NCBI GenBank assembly: GCA_958369225.1
Contig: CATXID010000001.1
Span: 496,001 to 560,000, forward strand
Reading direction: 5' to 3'
Source: an uncultured Collinsella sp.
Lineage (GTDB): Bacteria; Actinomycetota; Coriobacteriia; Coriobacteriales; Coriobacteriaceae
DNA length: 64,000 bases
Shown: positions 33,509-41,898 of the stretch, piece after piece
Numbering within the stretch: the stretch's first letter is position 1
How the letters are laid out: every line of letters begins with the position of its first letter
Notes under the pieces: model-generated
What the model was told of the DNA's origin: nothing
The model's input: the letters and a program-made list of their open reading frames with translations, nothing else
Databases searched by the model: none
Made by a program: the position numbers and the translations under genes

Positions 33509-35000
33509 GGCGAAGCCCATCATGATCCAGGGCACCATGTCGAACGCGGGGAAGAGCCTGCTTGCGGCGGGGCTGTGCCGTGTGCTTTCGCAGGACGGCC
33601 TGCGCGTGGCTCCCTTCAAGAGCCAGAACATGGCGCTCAACAGCGGTGTCACGGCCGACGGGCTCGAGATGGGGCGCGCCCAGATCATGCAGGCCGAGGC
33701 GTGCGGCATCGCGCCCGACGTGCGCATGAACCCCATCCTTCTCAAGCCCGAAAGCGACCACCGAAGCCAGCTCATCGTGGCCGGCAAGGCGCAGGGAGCC
33801 TTCGCTGCGAGGGATTACTTCGCGCGAAAAAAGGCGCTCATGCCGCAGATTTTGGAGGCGTTCGATTCGCTCGCGGAGGAAAACGACGTCATCGTCATCG
33901 AGGGCGCCGGCAGCCCCGCCGAAATCAACCTTTCCGAAAACGACATCGTCAACATGGGGCTCGCGCGCGCCGTGTCCTCCCCCGTGTTGCTCGTGGGCGA
34001 CATCGACCCAGGCGGGGTGTTTGCCCAGCTCTACGGTACGGTCGCGCTCTTTGCGCCCGAGGATCGCGCGCTTTTGCGGGGGCTTGTGGTGAACAAGTTC
34101 CGCGGCGATGTGGAAATCCTGCGCCCGGGTTTGGCCCCGCTCGAGAAGATGTGCGGGGTTCCCGTCGTGGGGGTCGTGCCGTATCTTACGCTCGACCTGG
34201 ACGACGAGGACTCGCTCGCGCCGCGCCTGTCTGCCCGCGAGGCGCGCGGCGTCATCGACGTCGCCGTCGTGCGCCTTCCGCATCTGTCGAACTTCACCGA
34301 CTTCGACCCGCTTTCGCGCGTGCCCGGCATGGGCGTGCGCTACGTTTCCTCGACGACCGATCTGGGTCGACCCGACCTGGTGGTGCTTCCCGGCTCGAAG
34401 ACCACGCTCGACGACGCGCGCTGGCTTGCGGCTAGCGGCATCGGAGCCTGTGTACGCGCGCTTTCGGGCGCGGGCACGCCGGTACTCGGCATATGCGGAG
34501 GCTACCAGCTTTTGGGAGACGAGCTTTCCGATCCGCACGGCAGAGAAGGCGCTGGCACCGCGCGCGGGCTCGGGCTCATCCCTGCAAGTACGGTGTTCAA
34601 GGAGGAAAAGCGTCTCGCCCAGTCGGAGCTGCGCATCACGGGCGCCCAAGGCGCGTTCTCGGTGTGGAACGGCATGACGGCGCGCGGGTACGAGATTCAC
34701 GACGGCGAAACGACCGTCTCCTGCGCCCCTGCAGGCACGATTGACGGCAAACCAGAAGGCGCGGCCTGCGGAAACGTGTTCGGAACCTATCTCCACGGCC
34801 TGTTCGACGAACCGGGGGTGGCGCTCGCCCTCGCGCGCTCGCTCGCGCGCATGCGCGGCCTGCCCGAGAGCGTCGTTGGTGCTGCGGGCGCAGCATCCGC
34901 GGCCGATCACCGTGCGCGCGAGTTCGACCGCCTGGCCGACGTCGTGCGCGGGGCGCTCGACATGGAGTATGTCTACCGCATAATCGAGGAGGGCGTATGA
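33501..35000 (+). CDS. cbiP: Adenosylcobyric acid synthase CbiP
   Basis: A 499-residue glutamine-dependent amidase. It begins with IMIQGTMSNAGKSLLAAGLCR, the P-loop-like N-terminus, followed by PFKSQNMALNS, and VIEGAGSPAEINL. The C-terminal glutaminase has GICGGYQLLG with the nucleophilic Cys and YLHGLFDEP. It amidates the remaining b, d, e and g side chains of the corrin ring. GTG 33501 is chosen because AAGGAGG lies 9 bp upstream; it overlaps cobD by 8 bp and the following fusion gene by 4 bp. Confidence 0.93.
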   Translation: MGRAKPIMIQGTMSNAGKSLLAAGLCRVLSQDGLRVAPFKSQNMALNSGVTADGLEMGRAQIMQAEACGIAPDVRMNPILLKPESDHRSQLIVAGKAQGAFAARDYFARKKALMPQILEAFDSLAEENDVIVIEGAGSPAEINLSENDIVNMGLARAVSSPVLLVGDIDPGGVFAQLYGTVALFAPEDRALLRGLVVNKFRGDVEILRPGLAPLEKMCGVPVVGVVPYLTLDLDDEDSLAPRLSAREARGVIDVAVVRLPHLSNFTDFDPLSRVPGMGVRYVSSTTDLGRPDLVVLPGSKTTLDDARWLAASGIGACVRALSGAGTPVLGICGGYQLLGDELSDPHGREGAGTARGLGLIPASTVFKEEKRLAQSELRITGAQGAFSVWNGMTARGYEIHDGETTVSCAPAGTIDGKPEGAACGNVFGTYLHGLFDEPGVALALARSLARMRGLPESVVGAAGAASAADHRAREFDRLADVVRGALDMEYVYRIIEEGV

Positions 35001-36154
35001 TCCACGTGTATCATGGCGACGGCAAAGGCAAGACCACGGCGGCGATGGGCCTCGCCCTTCGCATGCTCGCCGCAGGCCGCCGCGTCGTCGTCGTGCAGTT
35101 CCTGAAAGACGGCGAAAGCGGGGAGGCGCGCCTGCTCGCCGAGCATTTCGGCGTGCCCGTGTTCGCGGGGAAGGTGTCGGACAAGTTTACCTGGTCGATG
35201 ACGTCGGAAGAACTTGCCGCGACGTGCGAGCTGCACGATGTGAACCTCGCTTCCGCGCTCGCCGAGCTCGAGGGCGCGCAGGAGGGGCTGCTCGTGCTCG
35301 ACGAGGCGCTCGACGCGCTTTCGAAGGGGCTTGTCGACGAGGCACTCGTGGACTGCGCGCTCGATATGTCCGCGCGCGGCGTCGAAGTAGCGCTCACCGG
35401 GCGCGCGCCTTCCCGCAAGATCGTGGAGAAGGCCGACTACATAACCGAGATGCGGTGCGAGAAACACCCCTACTCTCAGGGGATATGTGCAAGGGAAGGA
35501 GTGGAGTACTGGATGGATTCCAAGGAGATGGCGCCCGGCGACATCGAGCGGCGCAGCTTCGAGATCATCACCGAAGAGCTCGGCGGCCGCACGTTCCCGC
35601 CGCTCGAAGAGCCCGTCGTGAAGCGCGTCATCCACACCACTGCCGACTTCTCGTACGCCGATTCCCTCGTGTTCACCCATGACGCCGCGCACTGTGCGCT
35701 CGACGCACTGCGCGCAGGGGCCACGGTGCTCACCGACACGAACATGGCGCTCGCAGGCATAAGCAAGCCCGCGCTCGCGAAGCTCGGCTGCAAGGCCGTG
35801 TGCTACATGGCCGACCCTGATGTCGCCGCGGCTGCGCGCTCCGCGGGCACGACTCGCGCCGTTGCGAGCATGGACAAAGCTTGCGGCATCGAGGGTCCGC
35901 TCATCGTGGCCGTCGGCAACGCTCCCACAGCACTTCTGCGCCTCGCCGAGCTCATGGACGCGGGGAAGATCGCGCCCGCGCTCGTCGTTGGGGTGCCGGT
36001 CGGGTTTGTGAACGTGGTCGAGGCGAAAGAGGAGCTACTCGCGCGACGCGTGCCGACCATCGTCGCGAGGGGTCGCAAGGGCGGCTCGACCGTGGCGGCC
36101 GCCATTATGAACGCGCTGCTCTACCAGATCACGCGCACGGGCGGCCCGAAGTGA
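34997..36154 (+). CDS. Fused corrinoid adenosyltransferase (BtuR/CobO) and precorrin-8X methylmutase (CbiC)
   Basis: A 385-residue fusion of two pathway enzymes. Residues 1-165 are a BtuR/CobO-type ATP:corrinoid adenosyltransferase with the P-loop HGDGKGKTTAAMGLALR and VLDEALDALSKGLV. From about residue 180 the protein is CbiC: FEIITEEL, HTTADFSYAD, AGATVLTDTNMALAGI and GNAPTALLRL. CbiC moves the C11 methyl to C12. The two activities are not consecutive steps. ATGA overlap with cbiP and GTGA overlap with cbiJ. The reading frame is continuous, so it is not a sequencing join. Confidence 0.9.
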   Translation: MIHVYHGDGKGKTTAAMGLALRMLAAGRRVVVVQFLKDGESGEARLLAEHFGVPVFAGKVSDKFTWSMTSEELAATCELHDVNLASALAELEGAQEGLLVLDEALDALSKGLVDEALVDCALDMSARGVEVALTGRAPSRKIVEKADYITEMRCEKHPYSQGICAREGVEYWMDSKEMAPGDIERRSFEIITEELGGRTFPPLEEPVVKRVIHTTADFSYADSLVFTHDAAHCALDALRAGATVLTDTNMALAGISKPALAKLGCKAVCYMADPDVAAAARSAGTTRAVASMDKACGIEGPLIVAVGNAPTALLRLAELMDAGKIAPALVVGVPVGFVNVVEAKEELLARRVPTIVARGRKGGSTVAAAIMNALLYQITRTGGPK

Positions 36155-36924
36155 CGGCCCCCGCATCCGCGCCGGCGCTGCGCATCTTCGCCGGCACCAC
36201 CGAGGGCCGCCTTCTGTGCGAATGGACGAGCGGGGCGGGCATCCCCGCCCGTGCCTACGCGGCAACCGAGTACGGAGGCGAGCTTTTGGGCGAGCTTCCG
36301 GGCATCGAGGTGCATGCGGGCAGGCTCGACGATGCCGACATGGAGCGCGAGCTTTCCGGCGCGCGCATCGTCGTCGACGCCACGCACCCCTTCGCTACGC
36401 TCGCAAGCGGCAACATCCGGGCCGCTTCGCTCGCCGTGGGTGCACGATGCCTGCGCCTTGCGCGCCCGGTCGAGGCGCTGCCCAAAGGCGTCGTGCCGGT
36501 CGCGTCGATCGCCTGCGCGGCGCGCTTTCTCTCCGAGAACCCGGGTCGCGTTCTTCTCACGACGGGGAGCAAGGAGCTTGCTCCCTACACGCGCGTCGCC
36601 GATTTCGCGGAGCGCTTCTTCGTGCGTGTGCTCCCGCTGCCCGGTGCTATAACGAAGTGCATCGACGCGGGGTTTTCGCCGTCGCACGTCATCGGCATGC
36701 AGGGGCCCTTCACCCGCGAGCTCAACGAGGCGATGCTTCGGCAGGTGGGCGCCCAGTGGCTTGTGACCAAGGACTCGGGAACCGTAGGCGGCACGGCCGA
36801 GAAGCTTGCCGCCGCGCGCGACGTGGGAGCGCGCTGCATCGTGGTCACCCGTCCCGCCGAGGGAGGCGGGGCCCTTTCGCTTCGGGAAGTGGAAGAAGCA
36901 CTCTTACGAGAGTTCGCGCGCTAG
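36151..36924 (+). CDS. cbiJ: Cobalt-precorrin-6A reductase
   Basis: A 257-residue CobK/CbiJ family reductase. It has RIFAGTTEGRLL at the N-terminus, VVDATHPFATLASGNI, LLTTGSKELAPY, IGMQGPFTRELNEAML and VTKDSGTVGGTAEKL, all typical. It reduces cobalt-precorrin-6A with a nicotinamide cofactor. GTG 36151 overlaps the preceding stop. Last gene of the 16-gene biosynthesis operon. About 110 bp of unannotated DNA separates it from the IS110-type remnant; no clean terminator was seen there. Confidence 0.92.
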   Translation: MTAPASAPALRIFAGTTEGRLLCEWTSGAGIPARAYAATEYGGELLGELPGIEVHAGRLDDADMERELSGARIVVDATHPFATLASGNIRAASLAVGARCLRLARPVEALPKGVVPVASIACAARFLSENPGRVLLTTGSKELAPYTRVADFAERFFVRVLPLPGAITKCIDAGFSPSHVIGMQGPFTRELNEAMLRQVGAQWLVTKDSGTVGGTAEKLAAARDVGARCIVVTRPAEGGGALSLREVEEALLREFAR

Positions 36925-37035
36925 GCGCTCGCCGCGTCTGCGCGCCCTCCCGCCCGCGTGGGGGGTGTTCCTGTAGTTCTGTCAAGAGGGATTCGCCCTT
37001 TCGATGAGCGTTTTTGGCAATGCTGACGCAGGCCG

Positions 37036-38196
37036 TTAGGCTGCGTACGGAACCTTGTCCCCCATGATCGCGTAAATCACCTCGAGCCGCTTCCTCGCCA
37101 CGGCTTTCAGCGCCTTGCCGTGCGGCATGCCCCTGTCGCGGTAGCGCGCGTAATATTTGCCTCATCGGTTGCGGCTGCGCGCAAGGCAGTTGCTAGAGAA
37201 TACGAGCAGGTTCTTCAGCCTCTTGTTGCCCTGCCGCGACGCGGACACCGACGGTATCGACGTGCCGGACCGCCTGTTGCGCGGCGCGAGCCCGCAGCGC
37301 GAGGCGAGCCTGTCGCGGCCCGCGATGTCGGCTATGTCTATGGACATGACCAGCTCGGATGCCGTGCGCGGTCCTATGCCGGGCACCGCGAACAGGCACC
37401 TGTACATCTCGTCGGCGGCGAACAGCGCGGATATCTCGGAGGTCGGCGACCCTGTCTCGGCGGCGTTCTCCGATATCCTTCGCGCGAGCAGCCGAACGGC
37501 GCGGTCCTCGCAGGCGACGGCCGCCGGGTGCGGCCTGCTTGACGATTCGACGGATTCGACCAGCGCCGCCACTTTGGCGCGCCTGCAGCCGCGCGTGAGC
37601 GTCCCGACGGCCTGCGACGAGGCCTCGGATATCGACCACGGGCCGCCGACGGCGACCATGAGCTTGAGGGTCGCCGCACCCGAGAGGTCGGCTTGCGCCT
37701 CGAATTCCGGGCACGATTCGAGCAATATGCTGCGGAGCCTGTTCTTGCTGCGCGTGTTCTCGCAGGTCAAAAAGTCCCTTTGCGCGGCGGGCGACCTGGC
37801 AGCCTCTATCTCGGGCGGCCTGTCGGCCACCGCAAGCAGCGTGTCGGGTATGCCCAGCGCCGTCTTGACTATGACCATCGCGCCGCGCTCGTCGGTCTTG
37901 GCGTCTCCGGCGAACAGCTTCGAGGCGCCGTGCGCGGCGAGCCCGGGCAGGTACGCGTGCGGCATCCCGGCGAGCTTGGTGCGCGAAAGCGCGAGCGAGC
38001 CGATGTTGCGGACCTGGTCGACGACGACCAGCGCGCCCGCCTCCTCCAGCTTGAGCCAAGCATGCAGGTTGTCCTTGTTCGGGAAAAGCGGCAGGCTCCT
38101 GCAGGCGGCGGGGGCGGACAGGTCGCTCCGGTGGAACTCCCAGAGAATCCCTTCGCGCTCCTCTTTCGTATGCATCGGACTCCCTCCTGGACCCAA
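37036..38196 (-). pseudogene. IS110-family transposase, N-terminally replaced and interrupted
   Basis: Minus strand. The first about 47 residues (MHTKEEREGILWEFH..., HAWLKLEEAG) look like an IS3-family OrfA start. The frame then continues as an IS110 transposase from VVVDQVRNIGSLALS, so the IS110 N-terminus with its first catalytic Asp is missing. The motif usually written KTDxRDA reads KTDERGA, losing another acidic residue. The C-terminal domain has VPGIGPRTASELV and GNKRLKNLL. A TGA at 37162-37164 cuts the protein before GKYYARYRDRGMPHGK, which continues in frame to a final stop at 37036. It is almost certainly inactive. Confidence 0.85.
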
Positions 38197-38219
38197 ATTG
38201 GGTCCGAGATTTTGTCCGA

Positions 38220-38449
38220 GGTCCCCAGTTTCCCGATGGGGCGGGTTTCGGAAAGCGTGTTCCGCTTTGAGGGCTCATTCCGGGATGGACTTTCCGCATG
38301 GGGGCTCATCTGGAAACTGTGTCCCGTTCTGCTGACCGATTCTGGGACATGCTTTCCGCTAGGACGGCGTTGCGGAAACTGTGTCCCACTCAGAGGGTGC
38401 AATCTGGGATGCAGTTTCCGGAACGGCGCCCCTGGGGAAACTGCGTCCC
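38220..38449. repeat. Right array of alternating 14-bp inverted half-sites
   Basis: Eight half-sites related to GGAAACTGTGTCCC alternate in orientation, starting at 38220 (reverse), 38250 (forward), 38282 (reverse), 38312 (forward), 38344 (reverse), 38374 (forward), 38406 (reverse) and 38436 (forward). Distances alternate 30 and 32 bp exactly, so the repeat unit is 62 bp. Spacers of 16 and 18 bp are much less conserved. The first half-site is also the IS3-type element end (GTCCGAGGTCCCCAGTTTCC). Nothing periodic remains after 38449. Confidence 0.85.
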
Positions 38450-38500
38450 ATTCCGGCGTTGTGGCTCGCCTCGTACGCTTTCCTCGGCAGGCTCGGCAAA

Positions 38501-38532
38501 TAAAAACCGGTTGGAACGTGAATTCCAACCGG
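38501..38532 (-). terminator. Terminator of the first GtrA gene
   Basis: On the minus strand, CCGGTTGGAA and TTCCAACCGG (complements of 38523-38532 and 38507-38516) form a perfect 10-bp stem with a 6-nt loop, followed by TTTTTATTT. It is a textbook intrinsic terminator 28 bp beyond the stop codon. Confidence 0.9.
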
Positions 38533-38559
38533 CTGCGAAGCGAGATTATGTCGGGCCGT

Positions 38560-38967
38560 CTACGACTGCGCGCCCTCGAGGAAGAAGCGACGGCTAAAGT
38601 AGTTGTACCAGGTGACCAGGAACGTGGCGATGGCCTTCATGGCCTGGTAGCCGATGCTCAAAAACGTGACGCCCACAAACATGTACAGGTCGTTGAGGCC
38701 CAAACCAATCACCGACAGGATGGTGAAGATCGTGAACTCGCGCTTGCGGCTCATGCCCTCGCGATGGTCGAACACGTACTTCATGCTGAGCCAGTAGTTG
38801 ACCACGACGGACGTGGTAAACGAGATCGTGGTGCTCATCAAAAAGTCGAGGTGGAACAGCTCGACGAGCGCAATGAGCATACCCCAGTCGATGCCAAAGG
38901 AGATAAGACCCACGACAGCGAACTTGAGGAATTGCTTGGTATGAGGTTGTGCCAGTGCCTTGCGCAC
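38560..38967 (-). CDS. GtrA-family membrane protein
   Basis: A 135-residue protein with four transmembrane segments and the GtrA pattern: FLKFAVVGLISFGIDWGML, an NYWLSMKYVFDHREGMSRKREF loop, and a C-terminal YNYFSRRFF. GtrA-like proteins move lipid-linked sugars or assist glycosyl transfer across the membrane. GTG 38967 is preferred because it puts the first helix at the usual place; a longer frame reaches 39048 but the extra residues are not family-like. It is a paralogue of the next gene upstream, separated by 220 bp. Confidence 0.85.
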   Translation of the reverse strand: MRKALAQPHTKQFLKFAVVGLISFGIDWGMLIALVELFHLDFLMSTTISFTTSVVVNYWLSMKYVFDHREGMSRKREFTIFTILSVIGLGLNDLYMFVGVTFLSIGYQAMKAIATFLVTWYNYFSRRFFLEGAQS

Positions 38968-39119
38968 GTAATCACATCCAATGCGTTGACGAATCGAGCA
39001 ACGAGATACTTTAGAGCTTTTGCATGGGAAACGTAAGGTCTTTGGCAAGAACTATACGAACTCGCCAAATATTCAAGAGGCAATCCGCAAACGTTGCAAA
39101 TCTTGCCGTAAACGAGCAA

Positions 39120-39163
39120 GGCCCACGAACAACGCAGCGCTCGACGCGCGTCGTCCGTGGGCC
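39120..39163 (-). terminator. Hairpin after the second GtrA gene
   Basis: GGCCCACG at 39120-39127 pairs with CGTGGGCC at 39156-39163; on the minus strand TTGCTCGTTT follows. It is a likely intrinsic terminator for the upstream GtrA gene, with a modest T-rich tail. Confidence 0.65.
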
Positions 39164-39187
39164 CCGTAGTGCAACGAGGAGGCCGGG

Positions 39188-39583
39188 CTACTTGGTCTGC
39201 TCGCCCTCCAGGAAGATCTTGCGCGTTACAAAGTTGTAGACCATGACCAGCGCGGTAGCGCAAATCTTTGCGATATTGGCCTCGAGGCCCAGGCCGGCGT
39301 TGAGGGCCAGCACGATGCCATCGTTGAGCGCCAGGCCAATAACGGACAGCACGACAAAGATGATGAACTCGCGGCGGCGGCTCATGCCCTCCTTGTGCGC
39401 AAACACGTACTTCATGCTCGCGACGTAGTTAAAGATGAGCGAGACGATAAAGCCGCTGGTGTTGGCGATTAGGATGTTGAGGCCCAGACCGTAGTGGAGC
39501 AGATTCATGATGCCAAAGTCGATGACAGTGGCAATGACGCCGACGACGCCGAATTTCATGATCTGTGCAAGGAGCTTTTGCAT
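39188..39583 (-). CDS. GtrA-family membrane protein (second paralogue)
   Basis: A 131-residue four-helix GtrA protein: IMKFGVVGVIATVIDFGIM, NYVASMKYVFAHKEGMSRRREF, and MVYNFVTRKIFLEGE. The start is ATG 39583, where the first helix follows directly; AAGGAG-like sequence is not obvious. The loop around MKYVF is nearly the same as in the neighbour, so the pair arose by duplication. It lies 78 bp after the fbp start region reading the same way. Likely role is translocation of a polyprenyl-linked sugar for envelope glycan modification; no glycosyltransferase lies beside it. Confidence 0.87.
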   Translation of the reverse strand: MQKLLAQIMKFGVVGVIATVIDFGIMNLLHYGLGLNILIANTSGFIVSLIFNYVASMKYVFAHKEGMSRRREFIIFVVLSVIGLALNDGIVLALNAGLGLEANIAKICATALVMVYNFVTRKIFLEGEQTK

Positions 39584-39661
39584 GGTACCTGCCTTAGGGT
39601 GGCGCCGGGGCGCCGTGGGGATGACAAACCCAGAAAGTTTAGCCAATCCCCGTGGGCGGGG

Positions 39662-41578
39662 CTAGGCACGCTCCTCGATAGCACCGTTTCTATATGCATC
39701 GAGGAGCTGACGCAGGTCCTGAATCTGACTGCGAATCTTGGTGCCGGTGTCGGTGTCGCTCACCATGCGGCGACGGTCAGCCTCGTCAAAGCGGTTGGTC
39801 TCGCTTTCGATATCGACGTTGCGGGTGAGCGCCTCGGCAACGGTGGTAAAGGCCTGGTGCGACTTGAGGCGGCATCCGCGCGAGCTCGAGATGAGCGTGT
39901 AGCCGGCGATGCCTGTTTTGGGATGGTAGGCGCGACAGAAACCGCCATCGATGACCAGCAGCTTACCGTTGGCGCGGATGGGCTGCTCGCCTTTGTTGGT
40001 CTTGACCGGGGTGTGGCCGTTGATGATGTGGCCCGTCGGCGAGCAGGCCATGGGGGCGACGCCGAACTCGCGCATGATGTCGTCGCAGACCGAGGGCGAC
40101 TTGGTAAGTGTAAAGTACGGGTCCATTGGCTCGACCCAGGTGCTCTTATCGGCGATATAGGCGCGCTCAAAGGTACGCACCAGGCGTCCGCTGGCGGGTG
40201 AGTTAAAGCCGATCCACAGGTACCACATCCAGTCGAGGGCGTCGCGGTCGCCCACGCGCCAGGCGCGGCGGGCGATGCGGTCGCAAAAATCGAGATAATC
40301 GCGGCCGGCGTGCCAGGTGCCCAGGCAGTTCATGCTGCTAAAGGTACCATCCTCGTTGAGCGGCACGCAGCCATGGAACAGCAGATTGCCGTTGGCGACC
40401 TTGTACATCGAGCCGTGGGTGTAGAGGAAATCGATATGGCGATGCAGGTGATCGGCGGTGACAAACTCGGACACGAGCTTGTCGATGATGTGTTGCTCCT
40501 GGGGCGTGAGCGTGTAGGGGTCCGTCGGGTCGACGGTGGGGAAGTCGTTGGTCGTGAGCGGCCACATGCTGCCGTCGGCGAGCGTGACCGTGCCAGTGTC
40601 GTGGTCGATTTTGTCGAGCAGCAGACGGTCGGTCATGTCGAACTCGGGGTGACGCTGGATAATCTGGCCCTCGAGTTTAAAGAGCAGCACGTTGATGGCC
40701 TTGATCAGCGGGGTGATGGGCTCGCCAGCGGTATAGGTGGCGTCGGCGAAGGCGACGAGCTCGCGCAGCGAGATGCCGTAGTCGTTCTCGAGGATTTCGT
40801 AATTGTCGTAGCGCAGGTTGTTGCGCAGCACCGTGGCGATGCAGGCGGGCTCGCCGGCGGCGGCGCCCATCCACAGCAGGTCGTGGTTGCCCCACTGGAT
40901 GTCGAGCGAATGGTAGGTGAGCAGGCGGTCCATAATCTTGGCCGCACCGCCGCCGCGGTCGAAGATGTCGCCCACCAAGTGCAGGTGGTCGACGGCGAGG
41001 CGCTTGATGAGCGAGGCGAGCGACTCGATAAAGTCGTCGGCACTGGCGGTCTCCAAGATGGATTCGATAATGCGCTCGTGATAACGCACGCGATAGTTGT
41101 TCTCATCCGGATGCGTGTGCAGCAGCTCGTCGATGATGTAGGCGTAATCGCGCGGGATAGCCTTACGCACCTTGGAGCGGGTATAGCGGCTCGAAAGCGA
41201 GCGGGCAACCACAATGAGTTGGTCGAGCATAGTCTTGTACCAGGTGGGCGAGTCCTCGTGCTGGCTGCGGACCAACTCGATCTTCTCGCGCGGGTAGTAG
41301 ATGAGCGTGCACAGCTCGTCCTTTTCGTCAAAGGTGAGCGTGTCGCCAAGGATCTCGTCGACATGTTCGCGCACGACGCCCGAGCAGTTGTTGAGGATGT
41401 GCATAAAGGCTTCGTACTCGCCGTGCACGTCGCTCATAAAATGCTCGGTGCCTTTGGGCAGGTTGAGAATGGCCGAGAGATTGATGATCTCGGTAAACGC
41501 GGATTGCTCGGTGGGAAATTGTCTCGACAGCAGACGCAGATACTTAAAGTCTTGCGGATTGCGATCGAATGCGACCAT
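39662..41578 (-). CDS. fbp: Class III fructose-1,6-bisphosphatase
   Basis: A 638-residue protein of the FBPase class III group, mostly found in Firmicutes and some Actinobacteria. It has the calcineurin-like phosphoesterase motifs SDVHGE at about 49-54, GDIFDRGG near 205 and WGNHDLLW near 232, and a C-terminal half with INGHTPVK. It dephosphorylates fructose 1,6-bisphosphate in gluconeogenesis. Size is normal for the class. Its start lies after a 320-bp gap facing the divergent degV gene, so it probably has its own promoter. Confidence 0.93.
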   Translation of the reverse strand: MVAFDRNPQDFKYLRLLSRQFPTEQSAFTEIINLSAILNLPKGTEHFMSDVHGEYEAFMHILNNCSGVVREHVDEILGDTLTFDEKDELCTLIYYPREKIELVRSQHEDSPTWYKTMLDQLIVVARSLSSRYTRSKVRKAIPRDYAYIIDELLHTHPDENNYRVRYHERIIESILETASADDFIESLASLIKRLAVDHLHLVGDIFDRGGGAAKIMDRLLTYHSLDIQWGNHDLLWMGAAAGEPACIATVLRNNLRYDNYEILENDYGISLRELVAFADATYTAGEPITPLIKAINVLLFKLEGQIIQRHPEFDMTDRLLLDKIDHDTGTVTLADGSMWPLTTNDFPTVDPTDPYTLTPQEQHIIDKLVSEFVTADHLHRHIDFLYTHGSMYKVANGNLLFHGCVPLNEDGTFSSMNCLGTWHAGRDYLDFCDRIARRAWRVGDRDALDWMWYLWIGFNSPASGRLVRTFERAYIADKSTWVEPMDPYFTLTKSPSVCDDIMREFGVAPMACSPTGHIINGHTPVKTNKGEQPIRANGKLLVIDGGFCRAYHPKTGIAGYTLISSSRGCRLKSHQAFTTVAEALTRNVDIESETNRFDEADRRRMVSDTDTGTKIRSQIQDLRQLLDAYRNGAIEERA

Positions 41579-41898
41579 GAAACACCTTCCGATATGGTTG
41601 GTAAAACTGATAAAACAGCGTCAAACGTTTATCAGTATGCGCCGGCTTTGTTTCGATTTAGCGCCGGTGGCTGAATTGTCGGCTGAACGGTTTGCTAAAT
41701 CGATTTAGTTGAGGTTGATGTGTCGGTTAAGTGGAGACGAAGGGGGTGATTTTGCCCATGTTGGCCCATGGCGGGGATGGGGATGTTGATGATAAAGATA
41801 TTCAATGCCAATGGTTCGAATTGGTAAATAGTGGACATTTGTATCGTATTTAGGCTTGCTGTGCGATAATTTGCGTAGCAATACTTAAGGAGCCTCAT
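41579..41898. other. Divergent intergenic region, AT-rich
   Basis: A 320-bp gap between fbp (minus) and degV (plus), clearly AT-richer than the coding DNA. GATAAT at 41866-41871, in the context TGTGCGATAAT, could be an extended -10 element for degV. A palindromic AAATCGATTTAG lies near 41697-41708. Nothing else was recognised; a minus-strand open frame here is not protein-like. Confidence 0.4.

Noticed and set aside
37162..37164. Possible selenocysteine TGA in the IS110 transposase
   Set aside because: Transposases are not selenoproteins, and other key residues are lost as well, so a nonsense mutation is the simpler reading.
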